64,000 nucleotides of DNA. Origin: Armatimonadetes bacterium UBA1398 (GTDB lineage Bacteria; Armatimonadota; Zipacnadia; UBA1398). Below, in pieces: positions 6,588 to 15,710 of this stretch; position 1 is the stretch's first letter; each line of letters starts with the position of its first letter. The notes beneath the pieces were generated by a model. It was not told the origin of the DNA and made no database searches. It saw only the letters and a program-made list of their open reading frames with translations. The position numbers were made by a program, and so were the translations under genes. The stretch lies in the NCBI GenBank assembly GCA_002305165.1, contig DBQI01000010.1, positions 228 through 64,227 of the forward strand. The letters run 5' to 3'.

Positions 6588-9383
6588 ATGCGAAACAGAC
6601 CCGGTGTTCTTGGCGCCTGTCTGCTGGCGTTGCTTCTTTGTGGGGCGGCTGCAGCCCAAAACCCCCAACTACGGGTCACCTGGGAGTACACTGATCCGTG
6701 GGGCGACCTCGTGTCTGACACGATCCTCATCGACGATGGGGCGACGGAGCCCCTAGTCGTTGAGCAGGCCGCTCTTGGTGGCACCCAGGTTGCGTGGACC
6801 CTTGACGGAGTCGACCCGACGGGGCATGATCCTTCCCCCGACGTCGACTTTCCCGTGCCACCCAACCCGCCCGGCTTCCGCGACGGCGGTTTCTTCAACC
6901 TTGGCGGGCCCGTCGATCTCGTCTACTCGGTCACTGCTGACGGGTTGAACCCGGGGGATCCGCCCCGGGTCTCGTCCTGTACCCTGGCCGTGACCGTGGT
7001 CGACACGACGCCGCCAACCATCGACTCCGTGGACTGTAATAGCGCACCCGATCCCACGGTGACGGTGGATATCGGAGGCGAGGCCGAGTTCGTTGACGCG
7101 ACGGGCGCTGGTCGCGTCGTCGACTTCACGCCCGAGGTCAGCGATGTCTGCGACGCGGCGCCGACTGTGGTCTTCGACCCGCCTTCGGGAACCACGTTCT
7201 ACGCAGGCGACACTCCTGTCCTCGCGATAGCGATGGACGCCTCCGGCAACCCCAATGAGTTCGTTTTCCTCGTACGCATCAGCGCGCCGCCGGGGCCCGA
7301 TGCCCCTACCATGCTCCCCGAGCCGCTGTTCACCGAGGGAACGGGCAATGAGGTCGCCTGGACGATCACCGATGCAGCGACCCTCTTTACCCAAGTTCAG
7401 ATCTCCGACAGCCCGACCTTCGCCACGGTCCTCCAGAGCCAGCGCATCGACGTAACGGGCGCCGACCCGGAGACCTTCACGTTCACGGGCCTCTCGGATG
7501 CCGTGGAGTACTTCTACCGAGTGCGGGGAGGCTTCTCGGCGCCCCTGGGTACGGATGTCTGGGGCCCGTGGTCGAATGTGGTCTCCTCAACCCAGGACGA
7601 CGCAGCTCCCGAGATCGTCGGCGCCGACATAGTCGTGGAGCAGGAGAGCTTGGACGGCACGGTCATCCTTGGCGCCACCTGGCATCAGACGACGCGCCAG
7701 GACTGGGAGGCCGACTCACGGGTCGACGTGGATATCGATTCCGTGCCCGGCGATGTGCTGCTGGCCCCGCTGACGCCACCCGTGGTTGACACGATCGGTG
7801 ACGGTTCCGAGGTGACCTCCGCCGTGCCGGGGGGCGTCGCCCTCAACTACTTCCAGGCGACGGGCAACACCGTGCTCGCGCAGATCGAGCACTGGATCGA
7901 GACGACCACGAACCAGGACCTGATGTTCGCGGTCTACGAGGCGACTGACCTCGCCGGTCCGTGGGCAGGCGTCTACTCCGACGTCGTGCGGATCGAGGCC
8001 GTTGGACCCGCCTTCTACAGCTCGGGCCCCTTGGCAGTTGAGATCCAGTCGGGTCTCTACTACGCCATCGGCGTATCCTGGACCGCCGGTGATGTGCGAT
8101 GGCAGGATGGCGCCGCGGGCGGCTTCGGCATCGGCACGTGGGTGGGCGACCTCGGGCTCCCGGGAGCCAGTGTGCCCGATCCCGCGGAAGGGCCGGACGC
8201 GACCCCCACTCCGCAGTACCAGCGTCTGACGACCATGGATGGTTACGAGGCGACGGGCACGATCCAGACGCCCGTTGTTGATCCCTTCCCGGCGGTTCAG
8301 CAGTGGGGCACCCTCACATTCGAGTCCGACGAGCCTGGCGACACGCTGGTGACCGTGGACGTTCTCGATGCCGGTGGCGCCGTGCTTCTCGCTGGAGTCG
8401 CTTCGGGCACCGATTTGGACGCGGCGGGCATAGACGCGGCGACGTACCCGCAGCTGAGCCTGCGCGCCACGCTGGCGAGCCCCTCGGGGATCACCTCGCC
8501 CGTCCTATCGTCCTGGACCCTAGGCTATGACAACGGCAACCCCTTCGGGGTCTATGCCATCGATACGGTGGACCCGGACTTCCCGGTTGCCTCGAACGAT
8601 GGCACGGGCAAGCTGACTGGAGTCCGTAGCGATGGCCAGCTTGTCACCGACGCCTTCCCGCTGGGCAGCACGACGGTCACATGGACGGCGGAGGATCACT
8701 TCGGGCCTAGCTTCGGCGCCGAGAACCCAGACAACCACACTGCGACCTTCGTTCAGACAGTGACGGTTATCGACACGACCGACCCCACTGTCACGGTAGT
8801 CCCCGGCGGAGGGATCACGGTCGTCGGCCCCACCCACTGGCTGCTGGAGCAGGACTCGCTGGGAGGCGCAACCCTCAACTACACGGTGGCTGTGCACGAC
8901 ATCTGCGATGGCGCCCCCTTGAGGACGGCGACCCCGGGTCCTGGCGCCTACCTGAACCTCGGGAGCCACATGCTGTACGTGACCGCCACCGACGCCTCGG
9001 GCAATCGGACGACACGCACGATTACCGTGCAGGTGGTTGACACGACCCCACCCGAAGTCAATCCAGCGAACCCGCCGCCCGTCATCACGATCTACCAGCC
9101 CAACCCCGAGTCCATGCAGCCTTATACCTGGGCTGATGTGGTGCGGGGCCTCCAGTACCGCCTAGGGATCCCGGATCTGCCGGGTATCACACCCGCCAAC
9201 ATCTACGACATCTGTGACAGCAACCCAACGATCATCGCTCACGATGGTGTCAGCCGGACCTTCGTCATCGGCTCGAACATTATCTACTGGACCGTCGCGG
9301 ACGCCTCCGGCAATGAGGGAATCGTTCCGCAGGTGCTGGTTATCGAGCCTCTCAAGCCAGAAGCGGGAGGCCTGCCTCACTAG
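6588..9383 (+). CDS. Large secreted HYR/fibronectin-III repeat protein
   Basis: 931 residues from an ATG with GGGAGGG 6 bp upstream. A clear signal peptide (MRNRPGVLGACLLALLLCGAAAAQ) directs it to the cell exterior. The body is built of HYR-type and Ig-like beta-sandwich units, with boundaries marked by VDTTPPTID, IDTTDPTVT and VDTTPPEVN. The element VEQ-x-x-L-x-G occurs three times (about residues 57, 349 and 757). A fibronectin-III-like unit spans about residues 232-335 and a beta-rich unit with WHQTTRQDW about 340-560. No catalytic motif or membrane anchor is seen. It may bind carbohydrate or act as an adhesin; the function is not determined. It ends at a strong terminator. Confidence 0.8.
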   Translation: MRNRPGVLGACLLALLLCGAAAAQNPQLRVTWEYTDPWGDLVSDTILIDDGATEPLVVEQAALGGTQVAWTLDGVDPTGHDPSPDVDFPVPPNPPGFRDGGFFNLGGPVDLVYSVTADGLNPGDPPRVSSCTLAVTVVDTTPPTIDSVDCNSAPDPTVTVDIGGEAEFVDATGAGRVVDFTPEVSDVCDAAPTVVFDPPSGTTFYAGDTPVLAIAMDASGNPNEFVFLVRISAPPGPDAPTMLPEPLFTEGTGNEVAWTITDAATLFTQVQISDSPTFATVLQSQRIDVTGADPETFTFTGLSDAVEYFYRVRGGFSAPLGTDVWGPWSNVVSSTQDDAAPEIVGADIVVEQESLDGTVILGATWHQTTRQDWEADSRVDVDIDSVPGDVLLAPLTPPVVDTIGDGSEVTSAVPGGVALNYFQATGNTVLAQIEHWIETTTNQDLMFAVYEATDLAGPWAGVYSDVVRIEAVGPAFYSSGPLAVEIQSGLYYAIGVSWTAGDVRWQDGAAGGFGIGTWVGDLGLPGASVPDPAEGPDATPTPQYQRLTTMDGYEATGTIQTPVVDPFPAVQQWGTLTFESDEPGDTLVTVDVLDAGGAVLLAGVASGTDLDAAGIDAATYPQLSLRATLASPSGITSPVLSSWTLGYDNGNPFGVYAIDTVDPDFPVASNDGTGKLTGVRSDGQLVTDAFPLGSTTVTWTAEDHFGPSFGAENPDNHTATFVQTVTVIDTTDPTVTVVPGGGITVVGPTHWLLEQDSLGGATLNYTVAVHDICDGAPLRTATPGPGAYLNLGSHMLYVTATDASGNRTTRTITVQVVDTTPPEVNPANPPPVITIYQPNPESMQPYTWADVVRGLQYRLGIPDLPGITPANIYDICDSNPTIIAHDGVSRTFVIGSNIIYWTVADASGNEGIVPQVLVIEPLKPEAGGLPH

Positions 9384-9410
9384 GCGATATATCAGCGCGA
9401 TGCACATAGG

Positions 9411-9441
9411 AAGGGCGGGACCGACACTCGGTCCCGCCCTT
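9411..9441. terminator. Strong bidirectional terminator between convergent genes
   Basis: The arms AAGGGCGGGACCGA (9411-9424) and 9428-9441 form a perfect 14-bp stem with a 3-base loop. It lies between the HYR-protein stop (9383) and the minus-strand carboxypeptidase stop (9479), so it can serve both strands. Confidence 0.88.
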
Positions 9442-9478
9442 CTGCTTTGGAGAGACGATGGGGCAGGCCGCTGGGACG

Positions 9479-10618
9479 CTAGCAGCTTCCCAGAACCCGG
9501 TGGACACGGGCGCCGATCTCGCGATAGTCCTCCACAGTGAGGACCCTGCCCTTGGCAACTCCGTATGGGGTCTCCAGGGTGAGCGCGGGGACGCCCATCA
9601 CCCGCTTCATGTGGCTCGTGAAGCACGGCGTCGGCCAGCGGGATGGGTAACAGGCCTTTCGGATGAACTGCTCCGCGGCGTACGGCGGTCCGATGGCTTC
9701 GCGGAGGGCCTCGGCCCACCTGTACTCCTCTCCGCCATCCTCGGCATCCTGGGGCAGGAACGCGTACACTCCATCCGTCTCGCACGCTCCTGGCGCGTGC
9801 AGGTCCAGGGCGAGGCGAGGCCGGAACCGATGTGTCCATAGGCATATGTCCCGCTGGATCACCAGCGTCTCGTGCCGCATAGGAGGCGCGCCCCAGGCGC
9901 GGTTGAGGTCGTAGGGGTAGCCGTCCTTCCCGTAGTCCCCCTGTACCACCCCATCCATGTGCGCGAAGGGGATGGCCCAGATAGCCGGCCCGGAGGGGGC
10001 GGCCGAGGCGGCCCGCAGCAGGCCATCGAGCACCCAGGACCCTGGCGTCTCTCCACTGTGCTGACGGGCGATGAGGTAGACGCCGTCTATCTCGCCACCG
10101 GGGCTGCCGTAGTCCGTCGAGAGCCTCGGCAGAGGCCGGCCCGACTGGGTCACGCCGATCTCGTCTGCAGTCACACTCTCCCCCACATCGGCGAGCAGCC
10201 CATTGAGGTCAGAAGGTCCGTAGGGGTAGCAGAAGGCGATCTCGACGCGGTGCTCTCCGCGCGAGAGGTCGAGGTCCCATAGTGCCGACATACGCCCGTC
10301 GGGCATGAGCCTTGGACGCCCAGGCGGGAGCCGGCGCCATCCTCCCTCGCCAGCGGAGATCACCGGCCAGATCGCGCCCGGATCCGATGCCCCCAGCATG
10401 TTCCCGATGTGCTCCAGCACCAAGCGCACGGACCCTGCTCGGCCGACGACCACCTGCACGGCGAAACGGAACCAAAGGGTCTCGGCCCCACCGTGGGGGT
10501 GTGCGGCGAAGTGCACCTCCGGCACATCGGCGTCGGCGCGTACGCTCAGTGCGCACACATTGTGCGACGCTAGGCGCTCGGCGATGCGGATCTCTATCAT
10601 CCCACCCCACCAATCCAT
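9479..10618 (-). CDS. M14-family zinc carboxypeptidase-like protein (cytosolic carboxypeptidase type)
   Basis: 379 residues; an internal ATG at 10600 (MIEIRIAERL) is an alternative start. An N-terminal beta-sandwich (about residues 20-130) precedes the peptidase domain, the arrangement of AGBL/cytosolic carboxypeptidases. The zinc site is visible as RQHSGETPGSW (HxxE) and LDLHAPG (third His). ALTLETPYG near the C-terminus is in place to supply the catalytic Glu. Family members remove C-terminal amino acids from peptides or trim peptidoglycan-type substrates. It is the last of three minus-strand genes (alkaline phosphatase, large hydrolase, this one), 36 bp after the previous one. No signal peptide is seen. 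Confidence 0.82.
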   Translation of the reverse strand: MDWWGGMIEIRIAERLASHNVCALSVRADADVPEVHFAAHPHGGAETLWFRFAVQVVVGRAGSVRLVLEHIGNMLGASDPGAIWPVISAGEGGWRRLPPGRPRLMPDGRMSALWDLDLSRGEHRVEIAFCYPYGPSDLNGLLADVGESVTADEIGVTQSGRPLPRLSTDYGSPGGEIDGVYLIARQHSGETPGSWVLDGLLRAASAAPSGPAIWAIPFAHMDGVVQGDYGKDGYPYDLNRAWGAPPMRHETLVIQRDICLWTHRFRPRLALDLHAPGACETDGVYAFLPQDAEDGGEEYRWAEALREAIGPPYAAEQFIRKACYPSRWPTPCFTSHMKRVMGVPALTLETPYGVAKGRVLTVEDYREIGARVHRVLGSC

Positions 10619-10654
10619 GCGCCCAGGGTCGAGCCCGCAGACCCCTCTGGCGCG

Positions 10655-13231
10655 CTAGAACACCGCTAGCTCGCAGCACATCAGCCACGCTGCCAAGCCG
10701 GCGGAGCGATGCCACGCGGGCAGTTCCGGCGCTGGGTCAGCCTGTATCGTCAAGAACCGCGCCGGCGCTGGCGCCGCGCACGTTACCTCAATGGCGTGCA
10801 CCCATCGGTCACCAGGCTCTGCCGCGGGAGGTCGAACCTCGGCGCTCCAGTCACGCGCCTCCGGCTCCCGTCCCCCCTGCACCCGCAGTCTCACGGGAGG
10901 CAGCACGCCGATGTCGCCGCTGACGAGAAACACGGCGCCTGCCCGGCTGAGGGCCCGCACTTCGCCCAGATCGACGGTGACGACCATCGGTGTCCCCCAC
11001 CACCCCACCCAGCGCTCCGGAGCGTTGGGCGGCCACTCCTGGCCGTCTGTCAGGCTCGCTCGGTTGACATCGGGGTACCGGTCATCGGGCTCGCCCTTCA
11101 GATCGTAGGGGCAGCCCTCCGCCAGGTGGGGGCGCCTCCTAGGTCGCGGCCGGTAGGGTCCGCCATCGCCTAGGGACATCTGGGTCAAGCAGGACGGCAC
11201 GTGCTGTCCGAGTTCCAGGTCGGCGGTGAGCTCCCAGAAGCTCGTGCCGAGCGCGCGGAGCCCCAGGACGGAAGCAATCCAGCCCTGTGACCACCCCGTC
11301 TCCAGGCACCAGGCGCCCCACCCCACGTCGGCGGAGCTGCTCCAGTAGTCCCAGCGGCGGTAGTCGAAGCCTCGGAACCAGCCGCCATCGAGCTCCGGGT
11401 GCGCGCTGGAGCGGATCTGGGCTCGGGTGAGGAACGCCGCCATCCTGTCCTCCGCCGCGTGGAGCTCCGGGTCGCCTGTAGCTCGGGAGGCCTCGCGCAG
11501 GCCCAGGAAGGCGAAGTTCGTGGTGTAGAGCAGATCCGTCGCGGGATCGCCGTTCCGCTGGACGAGGGAGGTCTCGTTGGTGCCGTACGCCTCATTGGAC
11601 TCGACCGCCGCCGATCGTTCCTGACCTGGTCCACCGATCTCCTCACGGATGGCGCCGCACTCCACTTGGCTCTCCAAGAGGTCCCGAGCGACCGCCATCA
11701 GCCACTCCCGGTGGCGAGGGGTGTCATCCACACGGACCAGCCAAGCGAGGGGCAAGAGCATCCGGGCGCGGTCGAGGGTGATTCCGTTGGTGAGGGCCCA
11801 TCCCTCCGGGTAAGCGGCCATCGTCGTCTCGATGGCCGCTAGGGGCTTGCGGAGGAACTCCTCGTAGCCCGTCGCTCGGTACGCCCACAGGAAGCACGCC
11901 CAGAGGTAGGCCTCGTAGTGGGGCGAGGGGTTCACGATCTCCCGGTCGTGGAAGTGCCGCCAGCCGTTGGCCTCGAAGTCGGGTATGTCGATCCTACTGC
12001 CTCGGAAGCCCAGGGCTCCCGTCGTACGGAGGTTGGCGAGGAGCGCCCTGCAAATCGACTCTCCCCACCGAGGTTCCCGCAGCACGGCGGAGACGGCGAT
12101 CATCCCGAGCAGGCTGCGGGCGTTGTCATCGCCGTAGAAGGCCCTCTCCCATGCCCATGAGGTCACCCCCCAGGCGAGGAGGCCGTAGGTCGGGTGGTAG
12201 GGGTCGGCCCGCACGCCCTGGTGGATCAGAGAGTCGAAGAGGGCATAGTCGATGAGCCCCTCCGCGACATCGCGCGAGGTCTCATTGCCCGTCACCTCAC
12301 CGTGGAGGGCCAACGCCATGGCGGACTCGCTGATGCAATCGGTGCGGATCACGTACCGCTGGTTCTGCCGGCCCTCATGGTCGATCTCGGCGCTGAACCC
12401 CTCGAGGATCCCCGACCGTCCGTCGCCATTGACCAAGTAGCCCGGGACCGAAGGCCCGCTCTCGACGCCGCGGGCGAACTTCGGAGCGAGGTAGTTGGAC
12501 CAGGTGGGGTGGATCAGCACGCGTGACCGGTAGTACCAGTCGCAGCCGCGGCCGAAAGCCTGCCTCTCCGCATCCCGAGGCAGTGGTTTCCGCTCCGTGA
12601 AGGAAGGCCGAACGGTGGCTTCCCATGACAGCGGCGGTATCGCCTCGGCAGGCATAAGCCAGGTCAGGATGGCCCGCCAGACGGTTGCCCAATCCTCGGC
12701 CGGGGCGAAGCGGCCTCGGATGAAGTAGCTGAGGCCAGAGGCGGCGATGAGGGCCGGGAGCTCCCCATGCTGGAAGAGCAGTGGCGCGACGGCATCCGGC
12801 AGCCCGTAGACCGCCTCGTCGTACCCCGCCACCCGGGCGGCGACGAGATGGGGCGACGTCGCCTCCATGGGAAGGTAGGTGCAGCCATGGGCGACAAGGA
12901 TGCGCCCAGAGGGCAGCGTGGGTCCGAAGAAGTCCGAGGAGACGACGAGACGCTCCCACGCCGTGCGTACAGGTTCACCCGAGGGCACCGGGGGAGTGGA
13001 CGCGGGGTATTCCACATAGGCGCGTACCCCAGCGTCGGCTAACCGGCTCCAGATGGCGGGGGAGAGCCCTTGTGGCTGGTTGGGATACTGCCCCGCCAGT
13101 AGCGCCACGGCATCCCCTGGCACGGCTGCACTGAGGGCAGCCTCGGGGGTCGCGTGCTGCCGCAGAGTAACTCCGGAGAGGGATACCGCCGTGACAAGGT
13201 CCGAACCTCCAGGCCCGCTGACGTGCAGCAC
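10655..13231 (-). CDS. Large putative glycoside hydrolase with all-alpha central domain, function unknown
   Basis: 858 residues from a GTG start preceded by GGGGGG. The N-terminal ~200 residues look like a GATase-type alpha/beta fold (GDAVALLAGQYPNQPQG, ILVAHGCTYLPME). The middle (about 270-650) is rich in Trp-containing helices with repeated aromatic motifs (YEAYLWACFLWAYRATGYEEF, TTNFAFLGLREASRATGD, GWGAWCLETGWSQGW). This pattern is typical of (alpha/alpha)6 barrels of glycoside hydrolases and polysaccharide lyases. The C-terminus (about 730-858) looks like a discoidin-type beta-sandwich (VVTVDLGEVRALSRAG). No signal peptide is evident. It sits 25 bp after the alkaline phosphatase gene and 36 bp before the M14 gene. 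I do not recognise a named family. Confidence 0.65.
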   Translation of the reverse strand: MLHVSGPGGSDLVTAVSLSGVTLRQHATPEAALSAAVPGDAVALLAGQYPNQPQGLSPAIWSRLADAGVRAYVEYPASTPPVPSGEPVRTAWERLVVSSDFFGPTLPSGRILVAHGCTYLPMEATSPHLVAARVAGYDEAVYGLPDAVAPLLFQHGELPALIAASGLSYFIRGRFAPAEDWATVWRAILTWLMPAEAIPPLSWEATVRPSFTERKPLPRDAERQAFGRGCDWYYRSRVLIHPTWSNYLAPKFARGVESGPSVPGYLVNGDGRSGILEGFSAEIDHEGRQNQRYVIRTDCISESAMALALHGEVTGNETSRDVAEGLIDYALFDSLIHQGVRADPYHPTYGLLAWGVTSWAWERAFYGDDNARSLLGMIAVSAVLREPRWGESICRALLANLRTTGALGFRGSRIDIPDFEANGWRHFHDREIVNPSPHYEAYLWACFLWAYRATGYEEFLRKPLAAIETTMAAYPEGWALTNGITLDRARMLLPLAWLVRVDDTPRHREWLMAVARDLLESQVECGAIREEIGGPGQERSAAVESNEAYGTNETSLVQRNGDPATDLLYTTNFAFLGLREASRATGDPELHAAEDRMAAFLTRAQIRSSAHPELDGGWFRGFDYRRWDYWSSSADVGWGAWCLETGWSQGWIASVLGLRALGTSFWELTADLELGQHVPSCLTQMSLGDGGPYRPRPRRRPHLAEGCPYDLKGEPDDRYPDVNRASLTDGQEWPPNAPERWVGWWGTPMVVTVDLGEVRALSRAGAVFLVSGDIGVLPPVRLRVQGGREPEARDWSAEVRPPAAEPGDRWVHAIEVTCAAPAPARFLTIQADPAPELPAWHRSAGLAAWLMCCELAVF

Positions 13232-13256
13232 GGCGGCATCCCCCCGGTGAGAGTGA

Positions 13257-14648
13257 CTAGCGGCTCCAGAGCTCGAAGATCAGCTTTGGTAGGTCCGTGT
13301 TGTCGATGTACGGCCCCCAGTGAGGGTCCTCGCCGATGACGCGCTCGAGGTACAGCTCCGCGCCGGCGCCGATCGCTGCGAAGGGCACCACGGAGTTCGT
13401 GTGTCCCCCACTGTGCCACTCCAGCGCCGGAAGCTCGTTCGGGCCAGTGTCCGCAGGCTCCGGCCACACCAGCTTGCCGTCCTCATCGCCCGCCCCGGCA
13501 GGCGTTAGGTAACCGGTCTCGTGGTCGGCAGTGATGACGAGGAGCGTCTCCTCCCAGCTGCTGTTGGCCTCGACCCACTCCCTGACGGCGCCGATGGCGT
13601 CGATGAAGTCAAGCTCTTCCTCGATGAGACGCCCGAGTTGGTTGGCATGGCAGGCCCAGTCAATGGCGCCGCCCTCGATCATCAGGAACAGGCCATTCTC
13701 ATTCTGTCCGAGGACATTGAGCGCCGCACGAGCCATCTCCGCCAGCGTCGGGACATCCTCGTTCAACGGCACTACGTACGGGGCCGCGTTGGCGTCCCCC
13801 TCGCGCCCCTGCTGCAGGGTGCCGCGAACCTTGGGCACGCCCAACACGCGGCTCGGCGCGTCGCCCGTGCCCAACGCCACGAACTGCTCGCGGTCTTCGA
13901 TGAAGACCCAGGCGTCGGGCTGCCCGTCCCCATCCGCATCGGCCGCGGGGCGTCCCGTCGTTGCGTCGATCCAGGTCCTGGCTCCGCCGACCATCGTGTA
14001 GTCGGCCTCATCGACCCGGTGGCCTTGGTCATCGTACCAAGGGTGGCCACAGCCCATGACGACGTCCATCTTGCTCCTGAGCAGCATCTCCTGGGCGATC
14101 TCGACGTAGTTGCCGCGGGACTCGTTGTGCGCCACGAATCCCGCAGGAGTGGCGTGGCTGAACTGGACACTTGTGATGACGCCCGACGCCTTGCCCAACT
14201 CCTTGGCGCGCTCGGAGAGGTTCATGACCGCCTCGACGGCGGTGACCCCGCCCTCCTCGTCCCACGCCACAGGAATGACGCCGATGGCCGAGTTGTAGGT
14301 CTTGTGGCCGGTGGCCAGGGCCGTGGCGGCCGCGGCGGAATCAGTGGCGCCGGAGGCTCGCCAGTCGAAGCTCGTCCAGGCGGCTTCCGCATCGTAGGGA
14401 GGACCCTCGAGCGAATGTGTGTGCATGGCAATACACACGGGGAAGTTGGGCTTCAGTGACATGTCAGGAGCGCCATGGCGCCAGCGGTCCGCCGCCTCTA
14501 CCTGCATGAAACCGCAACCATCGGAGATCATGACGATCACGTTCTTGGGCGCGTCCTGGGCCGCCGCCCACGGAGCGAGCGCTGCCAAAACGCAGCAGAT
14601 CAGAGCGAGCAGGCCGGGTCCTCTTCCAGCCCTGAGCGCGATCCACAT
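13257..14648 (-). CDS. Secreted alkaline phosphatase
   Basis: 463 residues with an N-terminal signal (ALICCVLAALAPWAAAQ), so it is periplasmic or secreted. It shows the alkaline phosphatase metal and catalytic signatures: VIVMISDGCGFMQ (Asp43), GATDSAAAATALATG (Ser104 as the phosphorylated nucleophile), MIEGGAIDWACHAN, TADHETGYL and WHSGGHTN. The order and spacing match bacterial PhoA-like enzymes that release phosphate from monoesters. It is the first gene of a three-gene minus-strand group and starts behind GAAGGGAAC. No Pho box could be recognised by eye in the 147-bp divergent region upstream. Confidence 0.93.
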   Translation of the reverse strand: MWIALRAGRGPGLLALICCVLAALAPWAAAQDAPKNVIVMISDGCGFMQVEAADRWRHGAPDMSLKPNFPVCIAMHTHSLEGPPYDAEAAWTSFDWRASGATDSAAAATALATGHKTYNSAIGVIPVAWDEEGGVTAVEAVMNLSERAKELGKASGVITSVQFSHATPAGFVAHNESRGNYVEIAQEMLLRSKMDVVMGCGHPWYDDQGHRVDEADYTMVGGARTWIDATTGRPAADADGDGQPDAWVFIEDREQFVALGTGDAPSRVLGVPKVRGTLQQGREGDANAAPYVVPLNEDVPTLAEMARAALNVLGQNENGLFLMIEGGAIDWACHANQLGRLIEEELDFIDAIGAVREWVEANSSWEETLLVITADHETGYLTPAGAGDEDGKLVWPEPADTGPNELPALEWHSGGHTNSVVPFAAIGAGAELYLERVIGEDPHWGPYIDNTDLPKLIFELWSR

Positions 14649-14795
14649 GGAGCGTTGTTCCCTTCTACGTGCACCAACTAAGTATTGGCCATTGTCGCAG
14701 AACTACGTGTGCGCCGACAAGGCGGGTCCATTGCTCGCACCCTGGCGCTGTGGCATCCTGTCACCGCGATCGCCCACAGGAGCCGACATCCCGCC

Positions 14796-15710
14796 GTGAC
14801 TGGTCTCATCTTCGACATCCAGCGGTTCTGTATTCACGATGGTCCCGGCATACGCACTACCGTCTTCCTCAAAGGGTGCCCGCTCGCCTGCCTTTGGTGC
14901 CACAACCCCGAGTCCCAGACCACGGAAAAGGAGCTCTTCTACACCCCGGCGCTCTGTATTGGCTGCGGTGGTTGCGTGGCTGCCTGCCCGTATGGCATCC
15001 ACAGCGTGGTCGATGAGGCCCACGTCATGGACCGCTCCCGCTGCACGCTCTGCTTCCGCTGCGCCGATGCCTGCCCCACCGCCGCCCTCGAATCGGTGGG
15101 GCGCGAGGTGACGGTGGAGGATGTCATGGCAGAGGTGGAGCGCGACCGAGTGTTCTACGAGCAGTCCGATGGCGGGATGACCATCTCCGGTGGGGAGCCG
15201 CTCGCTCAGGCCGGGTTCACGAACGCGTTACTCGATGCTGCCCACGGCGCGGGCTTTCACACCTGCGCGGAGACCTGTGGCCTTGCCTCTGAGGAGGCGG
15301 TCCTCGACATGGCCCGGCGCACGGATCTCCTGCTCTGGGACCTGAAGGACACCGATGCGGACCGCCACATGCGAAACACCGGCGGGCCACTGGAGACGGT
15401 CCTCAGCAACCTCACAGCGGTGGACCGCGAGGGGCACGAGACGCTCCTGAGGTGCATCCTGGTGGAGGGCGTGAACCTAGAGGTAGAGCATCTCGACGGC
15501 ATCGCCACTGTCTGGGCGGCACTCAGCCACTCGCGCGGCGTGGAGCTTCTCCCCTACCATGCACTCGGCCGGTCGAAGCTGGAGAGGCTGGGCCGAGCCG
15601 TGTCGGAATGGGGTGGCGCTGGCGACCCCTGGGTGCCCGCGCCGGAGCGGGTGGAGTGGGCCAAGGCCCATCTGACCGAGCGCGGCGTCCGCGTGGTGGA
15701 GGGATCGTGA
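14796..15710 (+). CDS. Glycyl-radical enzyme activating enzyme (PflA family radical SAM)
   Basis: Start set at GTG 14796 with AGGAG 13 bp upstream; the frame extends further but the extra residues are not family-like. The protein has 304 residues. The radical-SAM motif CPLACLWC (C28, C32, C35) follows FCIHDGPGIRTTVFLKG, the PflA-family hallmark. Two ferredoxin-type 4Fe-4S clusters are inserted: CIGCGGCVAAC (C54-C64) and CTLCFRCADAC (C83-C93), as in activases of glycerol/diol dehydratases and aryl/alkyl-succinate synthases rather than PflA itself. It should generate a glycyl radical in a partner enzyme under anaerobic conditions, but no partner lies in the window. The stop overlaps the next GTG by 4 bp. 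Confidence 0.9.
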   Translation: MTGLIFDIQRFCIHDGPGIRTTVFLKGCPLACLWCHNPESQTTEKELFYTPALCIGCGGCVAACPYGIHSVVDEAHVMDRSRCTLCFRCADACPTAALESVGREVTVEDVMAEVERDRVFYEQSDGGMTISGGEPLAQAGFTNALLDAAHGAGFHTCAETCGLASEEAVLDMARRTDLLLWDLKDTDADRHMRNTGGPLETVLSNLTAVDREGHETLLRCILVEGVNLEVEHLDGIATVWAALSHSRGVELLPYHALGRSKLERLGRAVSEWGGAGDPWVPAPERVEWAKAHLTERGVRVVEGS

